Of a stretch of DNA of 64,000 nucleotides, positions 30,251 through 39,969 are shown in pieces. Below the pieces are notes generated by a model. It was not told where the DNA came from and did no database searches. It was given only the letters and a program-made list of their open reading frames with translations. Source of the stretch: CAXSEF01 sp964236695. GTDB taxonomy: Bacteria > Pseudomonadota > Alphaproteobacteria > Acetobacterales > Acetobacteraceae. Both the position numbers and the translations under genes were made by a program. Where the stretch lies: assembly GCA_964236695.1 (NCBI GenBank), contig CAXSFU010000008.1, positions 18,247-82,246 of the forward strand, read 5' to 3'. Every line of letters begins with the position of its first letter. Position 1 is the first letter of the stretch.

Positions 30251-33200
30251 GCGAGCCAGGCCCCCGCACCGCGCCACACCTGGCTTCGATCCCGGCGACG
30301 CTGCCGTTCCTCGACACCCTGGCGCAGCACTGCCTGGTTCGCGCCGGAGACGACCCGCTCGCCCTGTCGCGCTCGCTGGTGCTGCTGCCGACCCGGCGCG
30401 CGGTCCGTGCGCTGGCCGAGGCCTTCCTGCGCCAGTCCGGCGGACGCGCCCTGCTCCTGCCGCGCATCCTCGCCCTCGGCGCGCTCGACGAGGCGCCGTT
30501 CGCGCTGGCCGGCGCGCTCGACCTGCCGCCCGCGATCGAGCCGATGCACCGCCTCGCGATCCTGTCCCGCCTGATCCTGGCGCTCGACGGCAGGCACGGC
30601 GCGCCCCGCACCGCCGACCGCGCCTGGACGCTGGCCGCCGAGCTGGCCCGCCTGCTCGACGAGGCGCATCGCTCCGAGGTCGATCTCGCCGAGGCCCTGC
30701 CCAGCGCCGTGGAGGCGGGCTTCGCCGAGCACTGGCAGGTGACGCTCGAGTTCCTGTCCATCGTGACCCGCCTGTGGCCCGCGCTGCTCGCCGAGCGCGG
30801 CCAGATGGACCCCACCGCCCGCCAAGTCGCCCTGCTGCGCGTCCAGGAAGCCGCCTGGGCAGAGGCTCCGCCCGACCACGACGTCATCGTCGCCGGCACC
30901 ACCGGCGGCATCCCTTCGGTGGCGCGGCTGCTGCTGTCGGTGGCGCGCCTGCCGCACGGCCTGGTGGTGCTGCCCGGCTTCGACCCGACGCTGTGGCCGG
31001 AACCGGGCGCCACCCCGCCCGCGGAGTCCCACCCGCAGGCCGGCATGCAGCGCCTCGTCGCCGCCATGGGCGCCGGCCCCGGCGACGTCGCCCGCTGGGC
31101 CGGGCCGGCGCACATCCCCACCCACGACCCGGTGCCGGACGCGCGCAGCGCCCTGCTGCGCCTGGCCCTGCTCCCCGCCGGCCGCCTGGCGCAATGGCGC
31201 AGCCGATCCGGCGACGCCTTCCCGCCGGACCTGTCCAGCCCGGCGCCCCGCGACATCGAGAACGACGCCGCCGCCGACGCCGCCGCCCCGCCCGGCCCCG
31301 TCGTGCCACCCGCCAGCCACGACGGCCTGCACCGCCTGGTCACCGCGGACCAGCAGGAGGAAGCCGCCGCGATCGCGCTGGTGCTGCGCGAGACCCTGGA
31401 GCGGCCCGGGGAGCGCGCGGCCCTGGTCACCCCGGACCGCGAGCTGGCCGCGCGCGTGGTGGCCGAGCTGCTGCGCTTCGGCGTGGTGGTCGACGACAGC
31501 GCCGGCGAGCCGCTCGCCGAAACCCCGCCTGCCACCTTCCTGCGCCTGCTCGCCCATGCGGTGGCGGAGTCGTTCGCCCCGGCGCCGCTGCTGTCCCTGC
31601 TCAAGCACCCGTTCTGCGCCGCCGGCCTGGCCCCCGCCGACTGCCGCGAGGCCGCGCGCACTCTTGAGCTGACGTGTCTGCGCGGCCCGCGCCCTGCTCC
31701 CGGCCTCGCCGGGCTGCGCCAGTCCCTTGCCGCCAGGGCCCGCGCCGACCTCGAGCGCGAGGCCGCCGTCGCCGCCTCGCGCCCGGTCCCGCTGCCGGCC
31801 GGCGACACGCTTGCGAACCCCGACGATCCCCCCCCCGACCCGCAGGTCGCCACGCCCGGACGCCGTGCCGCGGCGCTGCGCGAGGCCGGCAGGCTGGTGG
31901 ACAGGCTGGAGCGCTGCGTGGCGCCGCTGCTGGCGCTCGCCGCCCACCCGCTGGCGCCCCCCGCCGACGCCCTCGACGCCCTGGTGAAGTCCGCCGAGGC
32001 CCTGGCCGCCACGAACGAGGAGGACGGCGCCGCCCGGCTCTGGCACGCCGAGGACGGCGCCGCCCTGTCCGGCCACCTGTCGGCGCTGGCCGACGCCCTG
32101 GCCCCCGGCGTCGCCGACCTGCCGCCGCAGCCGCTCGACAGCCTGCCCGGCCTGCTCGACGCTTCCCTGGAAGGCCTGGTGGTGCGCTCGCGCCGGGCGC
32201 TGCGCGGCCGCGACGGCACGGAGCACCCGCGGCTGTTCGTCTGGGGCTTGCTGGAGTCGCGGCTGCAGACCGTGGACCTGATGGTCCTGGGCGGCCTGGC
32301 CGAGGACGTGTGGCCCGGCGCCGCCGACCCCGGCCCCTGGATGAGCCGGGCGATGCGCACGGCCGTCGGCCTGCCCTCGCCGGAGCAGCGCGTCGGCCAG
32401 GCCGCGCACGACTTCGCCGCCGCCTGCTGCGCTGCCCCCGCCGTGGTGCTGTCCTGCCCACGCCGCCGCGACGGCGCCCCCGCGGTGCCGTCGCGCTGGC
32501 TCGCCCGCCTCGACGCCCTGCTCGCCGGCTCCGGGCAGGCGCTCGCGGTCCACCCAGCGACCGGATGGGCCCGCGCCATGGACCGCCCCGACGGCGACGC
32601 CCGCCCGGTGCAGCCCCCCGCGCCGCGCCCGCCCGTCGCCCTGCGCCCGCGCCGCCTCAGCGTCACCGAGATCGAGACCTGGCTGCGCGACCCCTACGCG
32701 ATCTACGCCCGCCACGTGCTGCGCCTGCGCGCCCTGCCGCCGATCGAGGAGTCCGCCGACGCCGCCGACTACGGCAGTGTCGTGCACGGCGGCCTGGCCA
32801 GGTTCCTCGACTCCGTCGGCACCACCTGGCCCGTCGACGCCGCCGCCCGGCTCCGCCTCGCCATCGACCAGGCGCTCGACGAGCGCGGCCTGCGCCCCGC
32901 CCTGGCCGCCTGGTGGCGCCCCCGCCTGCGCCGCATCGCCGACTGGGCCGCCGACGAGGAGGTCCGACGCCGCGCCGAGGCCCCCGCCACCGCCGTGCGC
33001 CCGGAGATCTCCGGCAGCATCAGCATCCCCGGCCCCGCCGGCCCGTTCGAGCTGCGCGGCCGCGCCGACCGCATCGAGCGGCACGGCGACTCCCTGTCGA
33101 TCCTGGACTACAAGACCGGCGCGCCCCCCACCGGCGCCAAGGTCGACGAGGGCTGGGCGCCGCAGCTCACCCTGCAGGCCGCCATGGCGCTGCGCGGCGC

Positions 33201-33483
33201 CTTCGGCCCGGAGCTGGCCGGCCACGTGATGGAGCTGGCGTACTGGCACCTGTCCGGCGGCTTCGTGCCCGGCGAGGTCAGAGACCCGTTCCGCAGCGAC
33301 ACGGCTAAGATGCAGGACGCCGCCGAGCTGGCCTGGGACAGCCTGTGCCGCCGCGTCGCCGACTTCGACGACCCGGACTGCCCCTACCTGTCGCAGCCGC
33401 ACCCGGGCGAGGCGCCGCGCTTCTCCGACTACGCGCAGCTCGCCCGGGTGGGGGAATGGGCGCTGCTGGACGACGCGGGGTGA
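30247..33483 (+). CDS. addB: Double-strand break repair protein AddB
   Basis: 1078 residues. The N-terminal part resembles inactivated helicase folds (LSRSLVLLPTRRAVRALAEA, DVIVAGTTGGIPSVARLL). The middle has LRRLVTADQQEEAAAIALVL-like and RAALVTPDRELAARV segments. The C-terminal ~280 residues carry a RecB-type nuclease domain (SVTEIETWLRDPYAIYARHV, YGSVVHGGLARF, GRADRIERHGDSLSILDYKT), with the PD-(D/E)XK core near residue 950 (LDYKTG). With AddA it forms the RecBCD-like nuclease-helicase for recombination. The ATG at 30247 overlaps the murU stop (ATGA). Linkers are alanine/proline-rich. A palindromic repeat separates it from addA. Confidence 0.92.
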   Translation: MSEPGPRTAPHLASIPATLPFLDTLAQHCLVRAGDDPLALSRSLVLLPTRRAVRALAEAFLRQSGGRALLLPRILALGALDEAPFALAGALDLPPAIEPMHRLAILSRLILALDGRHGAPRTADRAWTLAAELARLLDEAHRSEVDLAEALPSAVEAGFAEHWQVTLEFLSIVTRLWPALLAERGQMDPTARQVALLRVQEAAWAEAPPDHDVIVAGTTGGIPSVARLLLSVARLPHGLVVLPGFDPTLWPEPGATPPAESHPQAGMQRLVAAMGAGPGDVARWAGPAHIPTHDPVPDARSALLRLALLPAGRLAQWRSRSGDAFPPDLSSPAPRDIENDAAADAAAPPGPVVPPASHDGLHRLVTADQQEEAAAIALVLRETLERPGERAALVTPDRELAARVVAELLRFGVVVDDSAGEPLAETPPATFLRLLAHAVAESFAPAPLLSLLKHPFCAAGLAPADCREAARTLELTCLRGPRPAPGLAGLRQSLAARARADLEREAAVAASRPVPLPAGDTLANPDDPPPDPQVATPGRRAAALREAGRLVDRLERCVAPLLALAAHPLAPPADALDALVKSAEALAATNEEDGAARLWHAEDGAALSGHLSALADALAPGVADLPPQPLDSLPGLLDASLEGLVVRSRRALRGRDGTEHPRLFVWGLLESRLQTVDLMVLGGLAEDVWPGAADPGPWMSRAMRTAVGLPSPEQRVGQAAHDFAAACCAAPAVVLSCPRRRDGAPAVPSRWLARLDALLAGSGQALAVHPATGWARAMDRPDGDARPVQPPAPRPPVALRPRRLSVTEIETWLRDPYAIYARHVLRLRALPPIEESADAADYGSVVHGGLARFLDSVGTTWPVDAAARLRLAIDQALDERGLRPALAAWWRPRLRRIADWAADEEVRRRAEAPATAVRPEISGSISIPGPAGPFELRGRADRIERHGDSLSILDYKTGAPPTGAKVDEGWAPQLTLQAAMALRGAFGPELAGHVMELAYWHLSGGFVPGEVRDPFRSDTAKMQDAAELAWDSLCRRVADFDDPDCPYLSQPHPGEAPRFSDYAQLARVGEWALLDDAG

Positions 33484-33500
33484 GCCTCGTGCGCGGTCAG

Positions 33501-33661
33501 AGAAGGCCAGGGGCTCTGCCCCTGGACCCCGCCAAGGGCAGGGCCCTTGGAACCCCGCACCCAGGCATTTTCCCGAACCCGCCGTCCGGACTCCGGCCCG
33601 AAGTCGAAGGTTCCAAGGACTTGTCCTTGGCGGGGTCCAGGGGCAGAGCCCCTGGCCTTCC
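33501..33661. repeat. Intergenic palindromic repeat, copy 11 (best-preserved copy)
   Basis: Left arm AGAAGGCCAGGGGCTCTGCC then CCTGGACCCCGCC; right arm GGCGGGGTCCAGG then GGCAGAGCCCCTGGCCTTCC. The two ends are perfect inverted copies over about 33 bases. It lies between addB and addA. Confidence 0.9.
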
Positions 33662-33673
33662 TGGCTCCCTGCC

Positions 33674-36600
33674 ATGAGCACCGCCCCCCTCGACCCGGGC
33701 GCGCGCGCCAACGCCGAGCAGGCCGAGGCGTCCAACCCCGCCGTCTCCGCCTTCGTGTCCGCCAACGCCGGCACCGGCAAGACCAAGCTGCTGATCGACC
33801 GCCTGCTGCGCCTGATGCTGCCGCGCGAGGTCGACACGCCGTCCGGACGGGCGGTGCAGGGCGGCGCGGACCCGGCGCGCATCCAGTGCCTGACCTTCAC
33901 CAAGGCGGCGGCGGCGGAGATGTCGATCCGCCTGCAGAGCCGGCTGGGCCAGTGGGTGACGCTGGACGACGCGGCGCTGGACGAGAAGCTGGCGGCGCTC
34001 TCGGTGCCGGCCACGCAGCGGACGCGGGCGGCGGCGCGGTCGCTGTTCGCGCGGGTGCTGGACCTGCCGGGCGGGATACGGATCGGCACCATCCACGCGT
34101 TCTGCCAGTCGCTGCTGCGCCGCTTCCCGCTGGAAGCCGGGCTGTCGCCGCATTTCCGGGTGGTGGAGGACGCCGACGCACGCGCCAGCCTGGAGGAGGC
34201 GCGCGAGGCGGTGCTGCAGAGCCCAGACCCGGTGGCGCTCGACACGCTGGCGGGCCTGGTGAGCGCGTCCGGGTTCGGCGGGCTGGTCTCGACGCTGCAG
34301 GGACGGCGCGACCGCCTCGGCAAGGCGCTGGCGCTGCCGGCCCCGGCGCTGCTGGCGGCGCTGCGACGTGCGGTGGGGGCGGTGCAGCCCGACGACGCGG
34401 CGATCGTCGCCGAGGCCGCGGCCGCGGTGGGCGCGGGCGAGGCCGGGGCAGCGCTGGCGGAAGCGCTGCGGCTCCTGAAGGCGGAAGGCTCGGCCAAGGT
34501 GGCGGAGCGAGCGACGCGGATGCTGGGATGGCTCGCCCTGCCGGGGGCGCTGCGGGCGGAGCACTGGGCGGAGTGGCTGGTCGAGCTGGTCAACGACGGC
34601 AGGCCGCGCGGCGGGCAGGCGCTGGTGAACCCCAAGCTGGCCAAGGCGGAACCCTGGGTGCTGGACGCGATGCTGGCCGAGGCGGGGCGGGTGCTCGCGA
34701 TCGAGGACGGGCGCCGCGCGCTGCGCCTGGCCGAGGCGACGGCCGCGCTGCTGACCCTGGCCGGCCCGGTGCTGCGCGACTACGCCGCGCGCAAGGAGAC
34801 GGGAGCGAAACTGGACTACGACGACCTGATCGGACGCACCTCGGAGCTGCTGCTCGACCCCGGCGCCGCCTGGGTGCTGTACAAGCTGGACGGCGGCCTC
34901 GACCACCTGCTGCTCGACGAGGTGCAGGACACCTCGCCGGCGCAGTGGCGGATCGCCGGCTCGCTCACCGCCGACTTCTTCACCGGCGAGGGCGCCGAGC
35001 GCGACGCGCCCCGTGCCCCGCGCGACGCAGCGGAGCCGGAAGCCGGCCCGGCGGAGCGCACCGTGTTCGCCGTGGGCGACAGCAAGCAGTCGATCTACTC
35101 GTTCCAGGGCGCCGACCCCGAGCAGTTCGACCACTGGCGCGGCGTGTTCCGCGACCGCGTGCGCTCCGGCGAGCGCGAATGGCGCGACACCACGCTCGAC
35201 GTCTCGTTCCGCTCCACGGTGCCGGTGCTGGCGCTGGTGGACGCGGTGTTCGCCGACCCCGCAATTACCCCGGGCGTCACCTCGACCGGCAAGCAGCCAC
35301 ACGTGGCGCACCGCCTGGGCGAGGCAGGCTGCGTCGAGCTGTGGCCGCTCGCCCCGGTGCCGGACGACGCCGTGGCGGAGCCCTGGGCCGCGCCGCAGCG
35401 CAACGCCGGGCTGGTCTCGGCCCCCCAGCTCCTCGCCAACGAGCTGGCCGCCTGGATCGCCGGCCAGCTCGCCACCGCCCGGCTGGACAGCAAGGGCCGC
35501 CGCCTGCACGCCGGCGACGTGCTGGTCCTGGTGCGCCGCCGCAACGATTTCGCCCGCGCCCTGGTGCGCGCGCTGAAGACCCGCGGCGTGGCGGTCGCAG
35601 GCCTCGACCGCCTGGTGCTGACCGACCAGCCGGCGGTGCAGGACCTGATGGCGCTGGGCGACTCGCTGCTGCTGCCCGAGGACGACCTGACGCTCGCCTG
35701 CGTGCTCACCTCCCCGCTCGGCGGCGTGTCCGACGACAGCCTGATGCGCCTCGCTGCCGAGCGTCGCGGCCCGCTGTGGCGCACCCTGCGCGAGCGCGCG
35801 CCGGAACAGACGGACTGGCAGGCGGCGTGGGCGTTCCTCTCGACACTGGCGGCGCGCGCGGACTTCGCCGGCCCGCACGCCCTGCTGTCCGAGGCGCTCG
35901 GCCCGCTCGGCGGCCGCGCCCGCCTGTTCGCCCGCCTCGGCCCGGAGGCCGCCGAGCCGGTGGACGAGCTGCTCGGCGCGGCGCTGGCGTATGGCCGCGC
36001 CCACCCCCCCTCGCTGCAGGGCTTCCTGCACTGGCTCCGCCAGTCCGGCGCGGAGGTGAAGCGCCAGGCCGAGGAGGTTGGCGACGCGGTGCGCATCATG
36101 ACCGTGCACGGGGCGAAAGGCCTGCAGGCGCCGCTGGTGGTGCTGCCCGACACCACCTCGATGCCGCCCGACGACGGCGCGCTCGCCTGGACGCATGACC
36201 CCGACACCGGATTCGCCCTGCCGCTGTGGGCGCCGCGCCGCGAGTTCCACTGCGCGGCGCTGCAGAAGGTCCGCGACGACGGCGCCGCCGCCCGTGCCGC
36301 CGAGTACAACCGCCTGCTCTACGTCGCCCTGACCCGGGCCGAGGACCGCCTCGTGGTGTGCGGCTGGCAGGGCCGCCGCGACACCGACCCGGCGTGCTGG
36401 TACAGCCTCGTCGAGCAGGGCATGCGGTCCCTGCAGGCCGCAGCCACGCCGTTCGGCGCCTGGAACGGGGAGTCGCTGGTCCACGACTCGCCGCAGCGCG
36501 CCTTGGTGCCCGCGCCGCGCCACGCCGAGGCCGCGGGCAACACCGTGCCGCCGGCCTGGCTGGGACGGGCGCCGGACTGGCGGCCGCACGACCCGCCGCC

Positions 36601-37207
36601 GGAGCCCTCGCTGCCGCGTCCGCTGGCGCCGAGCCGGCCGGACGGCGTGGCGTTCGGCCCGGTGCCGCGCGCAGCCTCCCCGCTGCGCCAGGCCGTCCCG
36701 GGCGGTGACCGCTTCCGGCGCGGCACGCTGATGCACACGCTGCTCCAGCACCTGCCCGCGCTGCCGCCGGAGGCACGCGAGGCGGCCGCCCTGCGCCACG
36801 TGTCCGGCGCGGCGCGCGACCTCGCGCCGGCCGAGGCCGTGTCGCTGGCGCGCGAGGCGCTCGCGGTGCTGGCCACGCCGTCGCTCGCCGCCCTGTTCGG
36901 GCCCGGCAGCGTTGCGGAGCAGCCGCTCACCGGCGTCGTCGGCAGCCTGGTGGTCAGCGGGCGGGTGGACCGGATGGCGGTGCTCGCGGACCAGGTGCTG
37001 GTCGCGGACTTCAAGACCGGCCACGACGCGCCGGCGGACGTCGAGGCCACGCCGGTGCCCTACCTGCGGCAGATGGCCGCCTACCGCGCGGTGCTGCGCC
37101 TGATCTGGGACGGCCGGCCAGTGGTGTGCGCGCTGGTGTGGACGCGCGGGCCGACGGTCGCGGTGCTGCCGGACTGGCTGCTGGATCGGCATGTGCCGGA
37201 GGGGTAG
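33674..37207 (+). CDS. addA: Double-strand break repair helicase-nuclease AddA
   Basis: 1177 residues, UvrD-like. Walker A ANAGTGKTK at 30-38, CLTFTKAAAAEMSIRL (motif Ia), GTIHAFCQSLLRRF, LDYDDLIGRTSELL, HLLLDEVQDTSPAQWRI (motif II, DEVQD), FAVGDSKQSIYSFQGADP (motif III), VRIMTVHGAKGLQAPLVVLP and YNRLLYVALTRAEDRLVVC (motifs V-VI). A C-terminal nuclease domain has RGTLMHTLLQHLP, VVSGRVDRMAVL and LVADFKTGHDAP. With AddB it processes DNA ends for RecA loading. The ATG at 33674 follows the repeat; no strong ribosome binding site is visible. Confidence 0.95.
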   Translation: MSTAPLDPGARANAEQAEASNPAVSAFVSANAGTGKTKLLIDRLLRLMLPREVDTPSGRAVQGGADPARIQCLTFTKAAAAEMSIRLQSRLGQWVTLDDAALDEKLAALSVPATQRTRAAARSLFARVLDLPGGIRIGTIHAFCQSLLRRFPLEAGLSPHFRVVEDADARASLEEAREAVLQSPDPVALDTLAGLVSASGFGGLVSTLQGRRDRLGKALALPAPALLAALRRAVGAVQPDDAAIVAEAAAAVGAGEAGAALAEALRLLKAEGSAKVAERATRMLGWLALPGALRAEHWAEWLVELVNDGRPRGGQALVNPKLAKAEPWVLDAMLAEAGRVLAIEDGRRALRLAEATAALLTLAGPVLRDYAARKETGAKLDYDDLIGRTSELLLDPGAAWVLYKLDGGLDHLLLDEVQDTSPAQWRIAGSLTADFFTGEGAERDAPRAPRDAAEPEAGPAERTVFAVGDSKQSIYSFQGADPEQFDHWRGVFRDRVRSGEREWRDTTLDVSFRSTVPVLALVDAVFADPAITPGVTSTGKQPHVAHRLGEAGCVELWPLAPVPDDAVAEPWAAPQRNAGLVSAPQLLANELAAWIAGQLATARLDSKGRRLHAGDVLVLVRRRNDFARALVRALKTRGVAVAGLDRLVLTDQPAVQDLMALGDSLLLPEDDLTLACVLTSPLGGVSDDSLMRLAAERRGPLWRTLRERAPEQTDWQAAWAFLSTLAARADFAGPHALLSEALGPLGGRARLFARLGPEAAEPVDELLGAALAYGRAHPPSLQGFLHWLRQSGAEVKRQAEEVGDAVRIMTVHGAKGLQAPLVVLPDTTSMPPDDGALAWTHDPDTGFALPLWAPRREFHCAALQKVRDDGAAARAAEYNRLLYVALTRAEDRLVVCGWQGRRDTDPACWYSLVEQGMRSLQAAATPFGAWNGESLVHDSPQRALVPAPRHAEAAGNTVPPAWLGRAPDWRPHDPPPEPSLPRPLAPSRPDGVAFGPVPRAASPLRQAVPGGDRFRRGTLMHTLLQHLPALPPEAREAAALRHVSGAARDLAPAEAVSLAREALAVLATPSLAALFGPGSVAEQPLTGVVGSLVVSGRVDRMAVLADQVLVADFKTGHDAPADVEATPVPYLRQMAAYRAVLRLIWDGRPVVCALVWTRGPTVAVLPDWLLDRHVPEG

Positions 37208-37209
37208 GC

Positions 37210-37447
37210 AGCAAGCAAGGCTGGGCTCTCCCTCCGCTGCCATTCCAACGACCCAAGAGGGTCGTTGGAACCTTTGGCAGCTACGCCCAGACCCGCCAGG
37301 CGAAGGTGGCCAAAGTTTCCAACGATCCGCTTGGATCGTTGGAAAGGCCACCGGAGGGAGCCGTCCCTGGACCCGGCCTTCCTCAAGAATCGGATTCCAA
37401 AGGCTTGCCTTTGGCGGGGTCCAGGGGCAGAGCCCCTGGCCTTCCTT
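37210..37447. repeat. Intergenic palindromic repeat, copy 12 (composite)
   Basis: Two elements seem joined. The first carries CCAACGACCC, AAGAGGGTCGTTGGAACC and AACGATCCGCTTGGATCGTT; the second ends with GGCGGGGTCCAGG, GGCAGAGCCCCTGGCCTTCC. It lies between convergent addA and the glycosyltransferase. Confidence 0.8.
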
Positions 37448-37457
37448 ATCTTGCCGC

Positions 37458-38402
37458 TCAGCCGATCAGGAACCACGCCCGGAACAGCAGCGTCTCCTGC
37501 CACGTCTGCCGCCGCAGCCCCTTGAGCCGCAGCGCCAGCAGCCGCCGCCCCGGCCCGCCCTGCATCGCGCCGGCGATCAGCTCGAGGTCGCGGCGCGACT
37601 GCGGGCTGAGCAGCTCGGGCTGCTCCAGCAGCGTCGCGAGATGGCTGCGGAACACCCCCATGAACACGTCCGGGCCGCGCCGCAGCGCCGCCATCCCGCG
37701 ACGGCTGAGCGAGAGCGGCGCGCCCACGGCGTTGGACGCATGCTGGCGGTAGAGCACCACCGGCGTGTCGTCGACCACCAGGCGCCCGTCCGCGCCGGCG
37801 ACCAGCAGGTAGCTCCACCAGTCGTGCAGCGAGGCCAGCGGCGCACGCGAGCGCGCCACCAGCCCGGCGGCAAGGGGGTTGAGCATCATCGTGCAGCCGG
37901 TCGCCACGTTCTGCGTCAGCGAGGCGAGGAAGTCGGGCGCCCGCCGCAGCCGGAACGACAAGCCGAGCCGCTGCAGCCGCTCGTCCACCAGCACCTGGCG
38001 GGCGAAGTACAGCGCCGGCCGGTCGTCGCCCGCGGCGCGCAGGGCGTCGAGACCGCGGGCAAGCTTGTGCGGCAGCCACACGTCGTCCTGGTCGGCGAAG
38101 GCCACCGTGGTTCCTGGCGGCGCGCGGCGCAGCAGCGCCAGGAAGCTCGCGGTGGCTCCGATGTGGCCGCGCGCGTCGTCGAGCGCCACGCAGCGGTCCC
38201 GTCCGGCACCGCGCCCGAACGCTTCCAGCAGGCCGACCGTGCCGTCCGACGAGCCGTCGTCGCGCCAGAACAGCGTCCAGGCGGTGTGCGTCTGGGCCAG
38301 CAGGCTGTCGAGCTGCTCGCCCAGGAAGCGCTCGCCGTTATAGGTGGAGAGCAGGATCGCAACCCGAACCGCGCCGCCGCCCGTCTGCAGCCAGTCAGGC
38401 AG
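37458..38402 (-). CDS. Glycosyltransferase family 2 protein (rhamnosyltransferase-like) with no standard start codon
   Basis: About 314 residues if started at a CTG at 38402. The GT-A fold is clear: VRVAILLSTYNGERFLGEQL, LDSLLAQTHTAWTLFWRDDG, SSDGTVGLLEAF, AFADQDDVWLPHKLARGL (DxD region), TGCTMMLNPLAAGLVAR and SLHDWWSYLLVAGADG. The conserved ILLSTYNGERF strand has no ATG, GTG or TTG upstream in frame for a long way into rfbD. The first in-frame ATG-like options lie after it, so a CTG start, another rare start or a sequencing error is needed. It overlaps the 3' end of rfbD by a few bases and ends the rfbBACD operon, which fits transfer of rhamnose. Confidence 0.75.
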   Translation of the reverse strand: MPDWLQTGGGAVRVAILLSTYNGERFLGEQLDSLLAQTHTAWTLFWRDDGSSDGTVGLLEAFGRGAGRDRCVALDDARGHIGATASFLALLRRAPPGTTVAFADQDDVWLPHKLARGLDALRAAGDDRPALYFARQVLVDERLQRLGLSFRLRRAPDFLASLTQNVATGCTMMLNPLAAGLVARSRAPLASLHDWWSYLLVAGADGRLVVDDTPVVLYRQHASNAVGAPLSLSRRGMAALRRGPDVFMGVFRSHLATLLEQPELLSPQSRRDLELIAGAMQGGPGRRLLALRLKGLRRQTWQETLLFRAWFLIG

Positions 38403-39321
38403 CGGAAGTGCCTTCGGCCAGCAGCGCGTCCACCGTGCGCGCCAGCCCGTCGCGCCAGGGCGGCAGCCGCGCGCCGAACACCTCGGCCAGACGGCCGCTG
38501 TCCAGGCGCGAGTCGGCGGGACGCCGCGCAGGGGTCGGCCAATCCGTCGTCAGGATCGACTCCACCGTCGGCGGGACGCGGCCGTGGCGCGCCGCCTCCT
38601 CGAAGGTCGCGACCGCCAGCCCGTGCCAGGTGGTCGAGCCCTCGCCCGCCGCGTGGAACACGCCGTGCCAGCCGTCCTGCCAGCCCGCCTCGATCCGCGC
38701 GGCCACCGCGAGGATCGCTTCCGCCAGGTCGTCGGCCGAGGTCGGGCAGCCCTGCTGGTCGCCCACCACGCGCAGCGTCGAGGTCTTCAGCGCGGCGCCG
38801 AGCATGGTGCGCACGAAGTTCTTCCCGGTGGGCGAGTACACCCACGAGGTGCGCAGCACGAGGCTGCGCGGGTTGGCGGCGAGCACCGCCTGCTCCCCGG
38901 CCAGCTTGGTGGCGCCATACACCCCGGTCGGGCTGGTCGGGTCGGTCTCAACGTAGGGCGCGCCCTTGGCACCGTCGAACACGTAGTCCGTGGACACGTG
39001 GACCATCGGCACCCCGGCCGAGGCGCACAGGCGGGCGAGCAGCGCCGGCCCCTCCGCGTTGGCGCGCGACGCCGCCGCCTCGTTGGCCTCGGCAAGGTCC
39101 ACCGCGGTCCAGGCGGCCGCATTGACCACCAGCGACGGCCCGACCCGGGCGAAGGTGGCGGCGACGCTTTCCGGATGGTCGAAGTCGAACTCCGGCCGGC
39201 CGACGCGCCGCACGGCGCGATGGTGCGCGCCCGCAGCACGCTCCAGCGCCACCGCGAGCTGGCCGGAGCCGCCGGTGACCAGCATCGGCCCCCTGGCAGC
39301 ATGGGAGGGGGGGCCGCTCAT
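38395..39321 (-). CDS. rfbD: dTDP-4-dehydrorhamnose reductase RfbD
   Basis: 308 residues. SDR fold: MLVTGGSGQLAVALERAAG (nucleotide-binding), FDFDHPESVAATFARVGPSL, VVNAAAWTAVDLAEANEAAA, VHVSTDYVFDGAKGAPYVET, DPTSPTGVYGATKLAGEQAV (catalytic YxxxK), RTSWVYSPTGKNFVRTML and VVGDQQGCPTSADDLAEAIL. It performs the last step to dTDP-L-rhamnose. The ATG at 39321 overlaps the rfbC stop by four bases; an in-frame GTG-type extension to 39435 lies inside rfbC and is rejected. The first ~12 residues before the Rossmann strand are extra but harmless. Confidence 0.93.
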   Translation of the reverse strand: MSGPPSHAARGPMLVTGGSGQLAVALERAAGAHHRAVRRVGRPEFDFDHPESVAATFARVGPSLVVNAAAWTAVDLAEANEAAASRANAEGPALLARLCASAGVPMVHVSTDYVFDGAKGAPYVETDPTSPTGVYGATKLAGEQAVLAANPRSLVLRTSWVYSPTGKNFVRTMLGAALKTSTLRVVGDQQGCPTSADDLAEAILAVAARIEAGWQDGWHGVFHAAGEGSTTWHGLAVATFEEAARHGRVPPTVESILTTDWPTPARRPADSRLDSGRLAEVFGARLPPWRDGLARTVDALLAEGTSAA

Positions 39322-39875
39322 GCGGGGAACCAGCCGCGCGCCTCTGCGAAGCCGGGCAGCACGACATCCTTGTCGGACAGCACCGCCTCGCCCGCCGCGA
39401 TCGGCCAGGGCAGCGCAAGCCCAGGGTCGTTCCACATCACGCCGCGCTCGGACGCCTTGTCGTACGGCGCGGTAACCTTGTACGAAACCTCGGTGTCCGG
39501 CTCGGTGGTGCAGAAGCCGTGCAGGAAGCCGGGCGGCACCCAGATCTGCGTGCCGTTCTCCGCCGTGATCTCCGCGGCCACCCAGCGCCCGTAAGTGGCC
39601 GAGCCGGTGCGCGCGTCCACGGCCACGTCCCAGATCGCGCCGCGCAGGCAGCGCACCAGCTTGCCCTGCGCGAACGGCGGCAACTGGCAGTGCAGGCCGC
39701 GCACCACCCCGCGTGAGCGCGACAGGCTCTGGTTGTCCTGCACGAACGGACCCTGGATGCCCGCCTCGGTGAAGCGGGCCGCGTTGAAGGTTTCCGAAAA
39801 GAAGCCGCGCGCATCGCCGTAGCGCGGCGGGGTGACCAGGATGACATCGGGAATGTCGAGCCGTTCAACTTTCAA
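39318..39875 (-). CDS. rfbC: dTDP-4-dehydrorhamnose 3,5-epimerase RfbC
   Basis: 185 residues, cupin fold. Signature stretches: PDVILVTPPRYGDARGFFSE, FVQDNQSLSRSRGVVRGLHC (catalytic His region), FAQGKLVRCLRGAIWDVAVD, NGTQIWVPPGFLHGFCTTEP and AYDKASERGVMWNDPGLALPWP. A start choice is needed: AAGGAG lies 8 bases before a TTG at 39875 (MKVERLD, as in relatives) but only 2 bases before a GTG at 39881. Spacing favours the TTG. The stop overlaps the rfbD ATG. Confidence 0.92.
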   Translation of the reverse strand: MKVERLDIPDVILVTPPRYGDARGFFSETFNAARFTEAGIQGPFVQDNQSLSRSRGVVRGLHCQLPPFAQGKLVRCLRGAIWDVAVDARTGSATYGRWVAAEITAENGTQIWVPPGFLHGFCTTEPDTEVSYKVTAPYDKASERGVMWNDPGLALPWPIAAGEAVLSDKDVVLPGFAEARGWFPA

Positions 39876-39969
39876 GCGCACAGCTCCTTCGTCGGCGATC
39901 GTGTCTCGGCAGGCAGGGCCGGCAGCACGCGCGGCCGACGCCGCAGCATCCCGCCGGGCCGTGCAGGGT

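Noticed and set aside
33497..37351. A 1284-codon minus-strand open frame
   Set aside because: It lies fully across addA in the opposite direction with no recognisable domain, while addA shows every helicase motif.
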